Under the pieces are notes generated by a model, which ran no database searches, was not told where the DNA came from, and saw only the letters and a program-made list of their open reading frames with translations. Positions 31,978 to 44,235 of a stretch of 64,000 nt of DNA are shown here, piece after piece. Origin of the DNA: Clitoria ternatea. Its lineage: Eukaryota > Streptophyta > Magnoliopsida > Fabales > Fabaceae. Position 1 is the first letter of the stretch. Every line of letters begins with the position of its first letter. Position numbers and translations under genes: made by a program. Location of the stretch: positions 51,964,501 to 52,028,500 of the forward strand of contig CM075672.1 of the NCBI GenBank assembly GCA_037962975.1, given 5' to 3'.

Positions 31978-34156
31978 TGTAACATCTTGAATTTTTGAAA
32001 ATAATTTATTAAGGATCAGTGAGAAATTTCTGAGTGAAATTCCGAGTGAATATTGTTGGAAATAAGCTATTCCAAGTGAAATGGTACGATACCGAGTGAA
32101 AATAGAAGTAATTCCGAGTAAAAAGGGGGCTCAGACTTCGAATGAGCACCTTTCAGGAAAAGACGCTCTTAAATTTTATGTTTCCGAGTGAAACATGATT
32201 GAGAGAGCTACTTCCGAGTGTAGGAAGTTAAGATACTTACGAGAGTAAGAAGTTAAGATCCTTCCGAGTGTAAGAAAGTTGAGATATTTCTGAATATAGG
32301 GAAGTTAAGCTGTTTCCAAGTGGAGCATCTCCAAGTTGTGTGACTTTTCGAGTGAAGAGTCTCCGAGTACGACACTTCCGAGTGGGATGACACCGAGTGA
32401 GAAGTTTCCAAGTGGGACAACATCAAGACATTTCTGGTTTTCGAGTGGTGAACCCTTCATTTAATCCGTGCATGGGTGTTTTAAAGAGTTGCTGAGAGCT
32501 CGTACTCGGGTTTGTCATAGAGATTGACTTTGACCCCGAGTGATCCTTTCAAGTGGAAAGATTCCGAGAGAGGACTGAACCTCGATTCCGTGTAATAAAT
32601 TCGAATGAAAGACTTCGGAGTGATGTAAGTGAAGGCTTTGACTCAGACAGAAATAAATATAACCGAATAAGTTATTTCTAAAGGTATTTCCAAGTGATAT
32701 ATTTTCGTGTGGGACATTTCGGAGGAAGGAAAGCTGAGTGTTTCATGGGGTGAAACCATTCCGAGTGAATTTCCTCCAAATGAAGGAATTCTGAACGGAC
32801 AGAGGCTATGTTGAATCCTCTCAGAAAGATGTGCCCAGAATACTGAAACTGAGTCAGAACATACTGAAACCGAGTCAGAATTAATAATCACTTCAATTAT
32901 TAGTGCGTAGATTCTTGTCTAGATTTTGCTAAGTGGTGGACCCTTTCCATAATCCTATCCTCTTTTATTTTATTATTTCGTTTTGTCCTTATATTATAAG
33001 TGCGTATCAGTGCTTACTCCATTCACTTATTCAATTCGTTTATGCCATTTTCATGAATGAATTATGTCAAATCCTATTATTAGACTAGCTTGGAATCATG
33101 TGAGTGTCAACATCACCTTTAATCTTTCCTTATCGATAAAAAGAGGAGACCAATCTTCATTCTTCTCTTAATGTGAAACTTGGTAAGAACTTTGAGAAAG
33201 AAAGCTATGGACTGTGCAGAACTGAAGTTCCAGTCAGAATTTGTGTACTCCTTACTTCCAGAACTGAAGTTTCAGTCGGAAATTATGTACTGTGGTTGAA
33301 TATAGCTTGAGGAACTCCTTACTTCCAGGTAGGGGGAGCGTTACATCTTAAATGCATGGTTTATGAACGAATTTGGAATAATATTAAATCCTGAATATGA
33401 ATATAATATGTGTGATATATTTATGATATTTCTGTTTATATGATATTGATGTTGATATGTGATTGATGATGATGAACAAATATATTATGTGGTTTCGAGG
33501 ATTCCACAAAAGACCTTGGGTGGGACTCAAGGCAAACCTCTTGAGCGGGGCTCCAGGTTTAGCCCGTGACACTACCGTTGTCGCTGGGAGTGATTGTGTC
33601 ACATGAGAGGGCAAACGGTTTGGTACCAGTAAAATGGCCGGATCAGCTGAGAGCTGAGTTATGACTCAGGGAGCCAATGTTGCAAGACAAATTAAAAGAC
33701 TTAATAATGGATCCATTTGATTGAGCATATATTTGCACTGATATGATATTGAGAGTAATACGATGATTTGATCGGTTAATGTTTTGAGGTTTTATGATGT
33801 GTTTATGTTTTATATATAGTTATGAATTAGACTTTTAATCCGATTCAATAACTATCATTTGATATGTTTATGCTCACCCTCTACTGTTGTTATTTTTACA
33901 GTGGACATAGGACCCAGCAATGACGTGTGAGATCACTCAGTCGATTGGAGCATTATGTATTTGTGTATTGTACATAATGAACATAGTTGTTTGTAGTTGC
34001 CTTGGCCGGCTCCTGTGTATACCGATTGTGAAACATTTGTAAACATTAAATGAGCCGGATTATGTAATGCCGACTGCTTTGTTATTTTAATTTGAAAATT
34101 CTCTTAAAATTTTCATTTATTTGAGAAAAATTTATTTGAAAAGTCCGGGTGTTACA
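31978..34156 (+). repeat. Tekay LTR B (2179 bp), 3' LTR of T2
   Basis: TGTAACATCTTG...TGTTACA. Collinear with LTR A at an offset of 6829 bp, with mostly single-base differences, many of them C/T or G/A. Confidence 0.9.
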
Positions 34157-34283
34157 GGAAACATGGAAATATGGAGACGTTCACGTGGGAACGTGAGAAC
34201 GACATCAGATAGCGATATCCCGACGTGTTCGAATCTGGTATGTTAAATTTCGAGGACGAAATTTTCTTTTTGGTGGGGTGGAT
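34157..34283 (+). pseudogene. T5 integrase C-terminal tail and 3' end
   Basis: Reads TWERENDIR, a stop, then RYPDVFES: the last part of a Tekay chromodomain-like tail. It is followed by the NFEDEI block seen before the PPT in T1 and T2. The purine tract TTTTTGGTGGGGTGGAT ends at the LTR start. Confidence 0.75.
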
Positions 34284-37200
34284 TGTAACATCCCAAATTT
34301 TAAAATAGAGGATTAGTTAAGGAAAATAAATATTGAAAAATTGAATGTGAATTATTTAATGTCCCAAGCTATTGAAAATAATTAAATTAAGATATTTGGG
34401 AACTGTTGGTGATTTATGGAGACCGGTTAAGCTGAAAATGAGCCCGGTTGGGATATGGGTGTCGGACCAAGTATCTCTGAATGAGATGATATTGGTCAGG
34501 GCTGTTGAGAGTAATATTAGGAATCTGAATATATGTTCAGAATAATTTTCAGATAAAATTACTGAGCCCGAATGAAGAGCCTGTTGGTCATAAAACAAAA
34601 AAAATTTAATGAATGTCTAAAATTAAAAAAAAAACACAAAAGCCCCAAATTCCCTTCCTTTTTCACGTGAGTTGGCTGAGAGGATTTTAGGAAAAACACT
34701 AAACTTCTTCTTCTCTCCATTTCTTCTTTATTCTTATATTTTCTTCTTCCTCCTCCCAAACTTTAATCTAAGGTGGTGAACTCTCTCCTTCTTTCTCATT
34801 TTTGTCCTTGGGCAAGCTAGGAGGTTGAAGTCTTCTCTTCCTTCTCCTCCTTATTTTCGTGCATCTTTCTCCCTCCCTTGGAACCCATTTCGTTTTTGGG
34901 TGAGGTAAGCTCCTTTCACCACTTTTGGATGGGTCAATGTTAAGATTATGTGATGATATGATTTGGAGGAGTCATGCATGTGAATGGGTATTTATTTGAG
35001 GCATTTAAAACTTGAGCCCTAAGGTGGGTGGCAATAAATGTGAGGTTTTAATAAGGGGTAAGTGTATTAGATGCATTTATGATGGTAAGAGATGAAGATT
35101 AATGATGCATTAATGAGAGTTGTTGGGTTTTAGAGAAACCCTAACTTTTAGGAATTGGGGAAAATGAATAATGTTGGTGAAAGAGAGTGTTTTATGAAGG
35201 AATGGATGTTATGATGGATATGAACATGGATAAAGGAGGTTGTATGAGGGTTGGAGTTATAGTTGTATTTAACCTTTGATTTTATTGAATGTGGCTTAAT
35301 GGGAAGGAATTCCCGAAGCCTAATAGATGATAAAAATAATGTCTATAACATGTCTAGTACATGTTATGCAATCATGGATATGATTATGATTAAATAGAAT
35401 TGAAAAGGTGCCTTAAATAGTGAATTGATTGAGGTTTTACATGTATATTAATGTAGGACCTATTCTGAACGGCGAGGCGGGTGCGTCTTATCAATCAGAA
35501 TTCTTTTCTTGAGGTAGGAGAGGAGTCTTATGTTCTAATTGCCATATGTATTGGTATGCATGTTAGCCTTGCTTGAGATGATATGAGAAATTTGTAATGT
35601 GCTATATGGTGTGGATAATATGTTTGGCAACATGCTTTGGTGCATTTAGAATGTTCATGGTATGCTATATGGTGATGTATAGTGATCAATGATATGTTGT
35701 TATACTTGTATCTACCATGAATATAAGATGAATATTGATAATGTTTGATAGAGAATGATTGAAGTCTTTGTATTGATGGTAAAGTTGAGTGACAAGAATA
35801 AGAACAAATGAGAATGCCACACCAAGACTTAAACTAATGTGAATAACCAATAATAATAAAAGCTTTATGGTGATGTTGGTAATGGTGTTGATGATGTTGT
35901 ATGGTGAGTGGCATGTATAGGATGCATAGAGTGAGAAATGCATATGATTTGCATCTGCATCCATGGCATACTGCATAGCTGCCGGTGTAGGAATATTAGG
36001 GGATTCCCCCGGTTGGCCCAGTGGGAGGGCGGCTCAGTGCACGAGCAAATTATATTTCCCCTGTGACTCGGTGTGTAAGTCACGAAGCTGCCCATGTTGT
36101 GCTACGGGGAGCCGCATGTGGTTGACCCTTGTGGGGGGTGGCTCTTGATGAGCAGGTGTCCCCAATGGTCCTTGCGATCACAGCTGCCATGATATAACTC
36201 ATGGTTGGCCCGCAACACCTTATGTTGATATGTTGTATGCCGCGGTCATGGTGAAAATGACCAGGTGTTGCAAGATGGGCGATGTGGTTTGGTACCAGTA
36301 AAATGATTGGTGAATGCATGTAAATTCAAGAACAAGTGTACACATTTTACTACTGCAGTAGGGGTATGGTTAGATGATCATACTTGAATCCCACATCTGG
36401 TGTTCATATTCCCACAGTCGGATCCCTAATTGTTGAAATATTCCATTGTGCATATGCATTAGCTTAAGAGCATTTGCATATGTAAGGAAGTATACCGAAG
36501 GTGATGTGATATAATGATGGATGAGATGAGGACGTATTGATATACTAAGACAACATAAAAGATGTGAATACCGAATAATTGTCGTATGTGATATTTGAAT
36601 TGTGGTGAAATTTGATTATGTATATGCAGTATACTTGGTTCGAATTGTAATGTTACTTGTGATGTATGTGTGATGATGTTGTGATGATAAAGAGTAAGGT
36701 GTATGATATGTATGAGCAAAGTATACATGTTTTGATGCATATGTACATAATCATATGGTATTCATATTCATTCCTTTGGAATGTGTGACTCACTCTCCCA
36801 TGTTGTCTATTTTTAGATTTGTGATGCAGGGCACTCATGGGAAGAGTTGACATTTTGAAGTGCATTTTGGTTGAGGAGGTAAATAGTGGTATAGGAAGTA
36901 CCTTGGCCGGCGATATCTAGATTTTTGTATAGCATGTGATGTATATGAATGCTTGTTTTGATACCTAGATTAGTGATAATTGATTTTGAGGGTCATGGAG
37001 GAAAATTAAGTCTTGATGTGTATGGTCAATTTTCATTTATGACCTAAATGATGTAAAGGATGAATTATGATGTTTGAAGATGTTAATTCTAATGAATGAA
37101 TGGTGCGTATTGTGTCTTGTTTCATTTTATGGAGTTTGTGAGATGATGAATGTTTCAAATGATATGCATTGAATGAATGATGATTGAATTTGAAGGTATA

Positions 37201-38184
37201 GATAGTTGGATGATGATGTTGTTAAGGTTTAATTCAATGAATGAATGAAGTAATTCCTAGATTATAGTTCTTTATGAAGTTAGTCGGATTTGTAGATGCA
37301 TAATAATGTAAAATAATGCATTAAGAAAGGTTAAAAGGGTAGGAGATGATAATTCATGTACTGTGTTGTTTGAAATCCCTGTTTCTACACAAGTTCTGCA
37401 GAACTCGCTCAAGCGAGTGGGAATCTCGCTCGAGCAAGATGCCTATGTTGCAGGGGTGTGGCCACTGGCCGAAATTCGCTCGGGCGAATGGTCTTCTCGC
37501 TCAAGCGAGACTGGCCTGGGATCAGTGTATGGTCATTGGACCATTTTCGCTCAGGTGAAGTCGTCCTATTCTGGTGGTCGCACAAGCGAGGGGAAGTATG
37601 GATTGACACTGGATCATTTTCACCCAGGCGAGCTCTGCCTCGCCTAAGCGAAAATGGGGCAGTGGGCTTCTGTGGTTGCTGGAGCAATCTCGCTCAAGCG
37701 AGATGGAGTTCGCTCAAGCGAGATTGGCTCCAGTGGCAAATCTCTTCTCTCGCTCAAGCACCTCGCTGGCTCACCCAAGTTGGGCTTCTGTCTCTCGCTC
37801 AAGCGAGATGAGGCTCGCTTAAGCGAGTAGTACCCCTGATGCGCATATTTGTTATTTTCAAATAAATTTTTATTTCTTAGGAATATTAACTATAACATGC
37901 ATTACTTCAAGGGTGTTATTGGATACATTATGAATCACGAAACCCCATAAAATCCCTTCTCTTAAATTCAACCATACAACAATCAAATTAAATTAATTCT
38001 TCCGCTGTTTCTAATTGGAAATTACTAGGAAACCATTTTTTAACTCACCTTCTCATATCTTCATATATGGGAGTGGCTTTTATAGATCCAGGTGTTGTAA
38101 TAAAAGCTTAACCACTTATTTTCTCCTCATCGAATAATGACTTTAAATCGCGAAAAATTTCCCCGTATTTCTGGGGGCGTCCCA
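34284..38184 (+). repeat. 3' LTR of T5 (3901 bp)
   Basis: Starts TGTAACATCCCAAATTTT. The end CGTCCCA at 38184 aligns with the TGTCTCA end of the T4 LTR, so the LTR looks complete with terminal decay. It holds a CGCTCAAGCG palindromic cluster (37403-37830) and a GC-richer module at 36000-36300 shared with T4 (43930-44235, inverted). Confidence 0.8.
37403..37830. repeat. CTCGCTCAAGCGAG palindromic cluster in T5 LTR
   Basis: It starts with the perfect ACTCGCTCAAGCGAGT at 37403-37418, 7-bp arms and a CA centre. About 14 full or half copies follow in 430 bp, in both CTCGCTCAAG and AAGCGAG order. Confidence 0.9.
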
Positions 38185-39285
38185 ATTACCGTAAAGTCCG
38201 ATCCCTCATGAGCTTTCTTAGTAAAAACTTGCATTAAGTCCTGGCTTTATGGCAATAATAATCACCAATTCTATTCCTATTAATTGGCATATTAAGGGTA
38301 TTTCAACTTTTACTTTCATTAAAATAGATTTTAATTCGACATGAATAATCATTCTCCCGTTTGACATTCATACTAATAAAACAAGTTTCAATATACATGA
38401 AAATCATTCTCCCGTTTGATGTTCATACTAATAAAATATTGAAATACTAACATGGTACTTGAAATATAAACATGTAGAGGTTGTAATCACAACATTATAT
38501 AATAGATTGATTCACCAAATTCCAACATAAACAATTTAGTTACACATGGTAAAAGTAAAAACAACACTTACAAAGGTTGACATTACGAAGGCGTGGAAAC
38601 ACTTCAGATTCAAAAGTTCACAATTTTACATAACACTCTCAAGTATCTAAAAATCACACTAAACTTACAAACTCACAAAAGAACACTTAAATCTCGAAAG
38701 AAAGGAAGGAAGTTCTCAAAACTCAAAACTGAAATTGGATATCATGAATGCCTTGGAAGTGTCTTATTTATAGGGCTGAATTAGGGTCCTGACGCTACGC
38801 GTCAGGTTCCTAACTCAGCTTCTATTAAACATGTGATTAAGTGGCCATGATTAAGAATTTTTTTTTACAATAATGCCCAGACATGTTCCCTCTTTCGGCT
38901 TGGCCATTAGCTGAAGTGGAGTGGCCAAAATATGGGTCAATGGCTGAGTGCTTGCCATTTGTTAGTGGAGTCCACGTAGCTTCTGACGCTACGTGTGACT
39001 GTGACGCATAGCGTCAGCATCAAAAAATTCCTACGCTACGCGTCAGCTTTCCAGATCTTCATTTTTCTCTTGAATTTCTTTATTTTTTTAATGCAAAACT
39101 AGAGAAGATTTATCAAGGCAGATTCAATAAATTTTATTTATTATAATTAAAACCTAAATTTCTTAGAAATTAACCTAAATTTTATTATTTTTAACAAAAT
39201 TTTATTAAAAATTTTATTGTAAATTTGAAAACTAACAAATACCCCCAACTTGAGACATTGCTCGTCCTCGAGCAAGAGAAAACTT
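38185..39285 (-). repeat. Partial Calypso A-type LTR with adjoining PPT
   Basis: 38186 onwards matches 8049-9117 of the Calypso A LTR; the other 420 bp of that LTR are missing. The PPT region at 38238-39285 follows at 39238 with GTTGGGGGTATT on the minus strand. It is a 3' LTR end of another Calypso copy, abutting T5 on the left and T4 RT on the right. Includes palindrome CCTGACGCTACGCGTCAGG at 38788-38806. Confidence 0.8.
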
Positions 39286-40030
39286 CTTATTTCCGTCACT
39301 AACGTCGGTCTTTCCCAAGCCATAACAGCTTCCACTTTTTATCTATCGACGGTAACCCCATCACCGGAAATCACATGACCAAGAAAAGAAATCTCACTCA
39401 TCTAGAATTCACACTTAGAGAGCTTAGCATACAATTTTTTCTCTCGAAGAATGGATAACACAAGGCGAAGATGTCATTCATGCTCTTCATGGCTCTTAGA
39501 ATACACCAAAATGTCATCAATGAATACAACAACAAATTGATCAAGATATTCATGGAAGATGTTATTCATGTAATCCATGAAAATCACAGGAGCATTTGTC
39601 ACTCCAAATGGCATCACTGTATACTCATAGTGTCCATATCATGTTCAGAAGGTAGTTTTTGGAATGTCCACGGTCTTTACCCGAATTTGGTGATATCCAG
39701 AACGTAAGTCAATCTTGGAGAATACAACGACACCCTTCAATTGATCCAAAAGATCATCAATGCGAGGGAGAGGATACTTGTTCTTAATAGTTAAATTATT
39801 GAGTTGGCGATAGTCAACGCACAATCTCATGCTCCCATCCTTCTTTTTCATCAATAGCACAGGAGCACCCCAAGGAGACACACTTCGACGGATAAACTCC
39901 CGTTCAAGTAATTCCTAGACTTGTTTCTTCAATTCGGCCAATTCCATAGGAGATATCCTATAAGGAGCTCTAGAAACAGGTTCAGCACCAGGGATGAGAT
40001 CAATAGAGAATTCCACTTCACATGGAGGAG
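39286..40030 (-). pseudogene. T4 reverse transcriptase, truncated
   Basis: Minus strand: VEFSIDLIPGAEPVSRAPYR (end of the 40424-39915 frame), a stop near 39915, then WGAPVLLMKKKDGSMRLCVDYRQLN, PLPRIDDLLDQL and FSKIDLRSGYHQIRV (39881-39645). Further left lie MPFGVTNAP and catalytic FIDDILVYSK with small shifts, then GHVISGDGV and AWERPTLVTEIRS, which ends at the breakpoint. RNase H is lost. Confidence 0.85.
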
Positions 40031-40560
40031 GCAAACCAGGAATTTCATCCGGAAAAACATCAGGAAATTCAGAAACAACAGGGACTTCACAAGATTGAGA
40101 AGTACCATTTCCATCAACCATGCAGAACATCACAAGAAGCTGAGAGATACCTTGTAGGTCATAGTTTTCAACGTTAGAAGTTGGAAAAATCACCATCTTG
40201 TTATGACAATCCACCAAGACTTTGTTGGTAGACAACCAATCCATGCCTAGAATAATGTCTAGGTCTTTCATAGGTAAGTACATGAGGGATACGACAAACT
40301 TCCTTCCCTCAAGAGTCATCTCAACATTCTCACATTGAGTCACCGATCTCAAATAAGTACCGGTCGGTGTAGTCACCATTATAAAACCTCTCATCATGCA
40401 AACAGGCACTTTCAAACGCCTCACATAATCCTCAAAAATAAACGAGTGCGTAGCACCAGAATCAAATATAACATCTAATGAAGTACCAAGGATCTCACAC
40501 TTACCACGAACAAGATCTTCAGCTTGTGCGGCTTCTTCACCGGTAACAGCAAAGACTCTT
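40031..40560 (-). pseudogene. T4 aspartic protease region
   Basis: IFDSGATHSFIFEDYV gives the catalytic D-S-G at about 40458-40470. LPMKDLDIILGMDWLS and the FPDVFPDEIPGLPP linker follow in the same open frame. This protease looks intact as a domain, unlike its neighbours. Confidence 0.8.
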
Positions 40561-40562
40561 CC

Positions 40563-41684
40563 AGCTGCTTATGGTTGATCACCACCATTTTGATTACCAT
40601 TTCTTTCACCATGGCCATTATCTCGACCATTGCCATTTCTTCCACCATTATGGTTTCCACTGCGGTCACCGTTGCGGCCACCATTATGACCATTACCGTT
40701 TCCACGACCACAGCCACCAAAGCCACCATGGCCTCCACGGTTACCATTAGGGTTCAGACGAGCAAGTGTATCAACATTTACATTCCTTGCATTTAATGGG
40801 CAATCAGGACGAATATGCCCGGGTTGGTTACATTGATAGCACACCACATTATCTCTTGGGCAATCACAGGCCAAGTGGTTAGCACCATATTTAAAGCAAG
40901 TAAGGCCTTGGACATTGCCATGACCTTGGTTACCATGTCCTTTTGCATTTGAGAATCCACCACGAAAGAATTTCTTCTTCTTGAATTGACCATGTCTCTT
41001 GAAATTAAAGAATTCCCCTTCAACTTAGACTCATGCTTGCCATGACTTGAAGGAGTCATATCATCTTCTTCATAAATACGACACTTATTCACAAGCGTCG
41101 GAAAGCTTCTTATCTCTTGATGCCGAATAGCCTGCTTGATCTCGGGCCTTAAGCCGTTTTCAAACTTTACGCACTTCGAAGCCTCGGTACCCTCTTATTG
41201 ATAAGGAGGATAGAATGCACAAAGCTCATCAAACTTGGAGGCATACTCCTCCACAGTTATATTACCCTGCTTAAGCTCCACACTCAAGCTCTTTCTTGCT
41301 TCTGTAGCTATTCGGAAAATATTTCTTCAAGAACTCAACCTTGAAGTTTTCCCAAACCAAAGGAATATCAGCAGATATCATGTGCCCCCTAGTAAGACGC
41401 CACCATGCTTCGGCTTCATCTCAGACCATAAAGAACGCATACTCTACCTTTTGTGCTTCAGAAAACTCGAAGCTAACATAAATCCTTTCCAAATCGATGA
41501 TCCATGCGTAAGCATCCTCAGGTTTATAACCTCTATGAAATTCAGAAGGTTTCCTCTTGAGAAACAGATCAAGACCTTGGGCACCTTGTCCCACATTCAG
41601 TTGGCCTTGTCTTTCCAAGAGGTCAGTAAAGCAATTCAAGGCATTTGCCATAGCAGTAGCCTCACGATTAGGTCTACCAGCCAT
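40563..41684 (-). pseudogene. T4 gag
   Basis: The minus ATG at 41682-41684 starts MAGRPNREATAMANALNCF. The capsid region (KPSEFHRGYKPEDAYAWI, SEAQKVEYAFFMV, then EAWWRL, ENFKVEFLKKYFP) is broken by a stop after FFMV and by several more at about 41190-41300. An intact zinc knuckle CYQCNQPGHIRPDC is at about 40803-40845, with a degenerate one (CFKYGANHLACDC) before it. A Gly/Asn/Arg-rich tract follows (40580-40770). A TAA lies at 40569. Confidence 0.85.
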
Positions 41685-42035
41685 ATCTCAAGCCTATACA
41701 TTAAAACATGGCTCACACGTGAGTGTACTAGAACAAACATTAGATTTTTAACCTATAAATCCAAAGGTTTCAACATTCATCAATCTTTTATTCATCACAT
41801 CACATAATCATGCCAATCTCAAAACACAATCACAACATATTCATTATTGAAGGTAAATAGTGTAAGGAATCTTGGCCGGACTCAAACAACATAGACATCA
41901 ATCTCAATTCAATGACAAACAGCCACAATTCAACCAAAGAAATCCCTAACTCAATCAATTATAGCTCATATGATCCAATCATAAGTAACAATTACTTGAA
42001 CAACATCAATTTTATTTGTATCAAGAGTAATCAAA
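41685..42035 (-). other. T4 5' leader
   Basis: Non-coding between the PBS and the gag start; no gene seen. Confidence 0.6.
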
Positions 42036-42047
42036 GCTTTGATACCA
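42036..42047 (-). other. Primer-binding site of T4
   Basis: The minus strand reads TGGTATCAAAGC, one base from the initiator tRNA-Met complement, three bases after the LTR end TGTCTCA. Confidence 0.8.
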
Positions 42048-42404
42048 GGTTGAGACACCCCAAAAATTAGGGGTAAATTTTTCATGTTTTACAAGTCATT
42101 ATTTGATACAATAATTAAAGTGGTGAAATTTTAATCAACACCCTGGATCTATGAAAGACCTATCTCATATATGGAGATATGAGAAGGAGAGTTAAAAATG
42201 ATTAATGAGAAATTTTCAATTACAAACAGCGGAAAGAATCATTTAAATTGATGTTGTATGATTGGATTTAAAGAGAATGAATTTCATGAAATTTAATGGT
42301 TCATAAAATGTTCAAAGTATTATTAAGATGATGCAAGAAGGAATATTAATTCAAAGGAAAATCAAAGTAATTGTCACAACAACATTTTAAGGGAATCAGG
42401 TTCC

Positions 42405-42875
42405 ACTCGCTCAAGCGAGTGCCACATTCGTATAAGCTAGTTCACGTAGTAACGCTTGGGTGAGGCCTGCAAAGGCGCTTGAGCGAAAGGGAAAAATGTA
42501 TCAGGTGCCAATCTCGCTTGAGCGAGGCTCAGCTCGCTTGAGCGAGATCACCTCAGAAACTACAGGTACCCATTTCGCTTGGGCGAGGCACGCCCACTTA
42601 AGCAAAAATGGGACAGAACCTCACTACCCACATTTCGCTCGAGCGAGGCTGGGCCCCCTTGAGCGAAAATCGTCCAGAAACAATTTTTCCCTCGCTCGCT
42701 TGAGCGAACCTCCATACAATGGCCATTTCACTTGAGTGAAAATGGCCTAGTGACTCTCCTACTCACTCTCGCTCGGGCGAGGCCCATCCCGCTTAAGCGA
42801 ATTGTGACCAGTGGCCACACCCCTGTTTCAAGAGAATCTCGCTTGAGCGAAATCATCACTCGCTTGAGCGAGTTA
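42405..42875. repeat. CTCGCTCAAGCGAG palindromic cluster in T4 LTR
   Basis: Perfect ACTCGCTCAAGCGAGT at 42405-42420, then about 15 copies or halves (CTCGCTTGAGCGAG, TTCGCTTGGGCGAG, CTCGCTCGGGCGAG). The layout is equivalent to 37403-37830 in the opposite orientation. Confidence 0.9.
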
Positions 42876-43929
42876 TGCAGGAAAAACGAGGAACAGGGAA
42901 ATTCCATGCAACTTAACATGCCAAACCTTATTTCATACTATTTTAACCTATACGAATGCATTAGATACATTCCATCATGCATTTGGGAGTCACTCCAATT
43001 AGTCATACATATTAAGTTCAATTCCCATTCCTTCAATACATGACATTTAAATCATTTTTTTACATGAACTTCATAAAATGCTACAAGTTATAAAATACTT
43101 CATTCATTTAGATAATTTATCATCAACAAGCATCATAGTTCATCATCATACATCAACTAGGTCATTAATGAAAATTGGCCATACACTCTAAGGTCCAATT
43201 TTCCTATATGACCCTCAAAAATCATCAAACTACAATCTAGATAGCAAAATAAGCATACATGTACACTATATGCTATACAAAAGTCTAGATTTTCTAGCCA
43301 AGGCATTTCCTCTACACCTATTTACCTCCTTCATCAAAATATACTTCAAAAGATTCACTCTACCCATGAGTGCCCTGCATCACAAGTCTAAAGAGAAGAC
43401 AACATGGGAGAGTGAGTCATATGTTCCCAAAGAATGAATATGAATACCATGTGATCATGTGCATAGGTATCATAACATGTATACTTTGCATTAACACATA
43501 TTTCATTGTCGACTATCATCATATATTACAAACATCTTTGTAAATCAAGCACAGTATAAAATCACACACATGATCTGGTCCTTCAACAGATTGGATCATT
43601 ACATACCTCATCATTTTACTCAAATTATTATTATTTGGTATTCACATCTGTTATGTTGTCTTAATTCATTTTCTCATCCATAACACAACCATCACCACAT
43701 CTCATCACCTTTGGCATACTTCTTTGCTATATTCAAATGCTCTTAAGCTAATGCATATGCACAACAGAATATTTCAACAATTACAGATCTGACTGTGGGA
43801 AATAAACACCAATGGTGGGATTCAAGTATGATCATCTAGCCATACCCCTACTGCAGTACTAAAATGTGTACACTTATCATCAAATTGCATGTATTTTCAC
43901 CAATCTTTTACTAATACTAAAACGCATCG

Positions 43930-44235
43930 CCCATTTTGCAACACCTGGTCATTTTCACCATGACCGCGGTAACAACATAATCAATATATAGTGTTGCGGG
44001 CCGGCCACGACTCATTTCATGGAGGCTGTGATCCAAAGGACCACCGGGGTCACATGCTCATCAAGAGCCACCCCCTACAAGGGTCAGCTATATGTAGCTC
44101 CCCGTAGCAATACATGGGCGGCTTTGTGACTTACACACCGAGTCACAGGGGAAAATAAAATTTTGCTCGTGCACCGAGCCACCCTCCTACTGGGTCGGCC
44201 GAGGGAACTCCCCTAACGTTCCAACATCGGTGGCT
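43930..44235. repeat. GC-richer LTR module shared by T4 and T5
   Basis: Carries GTTGCGGGCC, GTGACTTACACACCGAGTCACAGGGG and CCACCCCCTACAAGGGTC; the inverse is found at about 36000-36300 in T5. It is much richer in GC than the surrounding LTR. Function unknown. Confidence 0.7.

Larger units (their letters stand above)
25149..34156 (+). mobile_element. Tekay/Del-like Ty3/gypsy element T2, structurally complete (9008 bp)
   Basis: LTR A, PBS, gag, protease, RT, RNase H, integrase with chromodomain-like tail, PPT and LTR B are all present in order. Both LTRs are 2179 bp and look nearly identical. Coding regions have many stops, so it is non-autonomous now. No target-site duplication can be checked because the left LTR is shared with T1. 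Confidence 0.9.
34157..38184 (+). mobile_element. Tekay-like element T5, 3' end plus 3' LTR
   Basis: A short integrase tail, a PPT and an LTR. The left side starts right after LTR B, the right side is a Calypso LTR fragment. Its LTR is the same subfamily as the T4 LTR (42051-45994) but in opposite orientation. Confidence 0.75.

Noticed and set aside
35686..36319. Minus-strand frames with His/Thr/Ile-rich products in the T5 LTR
   Set aside because: No domain, AT-rich LTR sequence; the T4 equivalent (44230-44616) is not conserved as protein.
37403..37830. CRISPR-like cluster of short palindromic repeats
   Set aside because: Spacing is irregular, repeats are degenerate and short, and the setting is a plant LTR. 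No cas-like genes.
40475..40796. Two low-complexity frames (Val/Met-rich minus, Thr/Ile-rich plus)
   Set aside because: Off-frame readings of the Gly/Asn/Arg-rich gag tail of T4.
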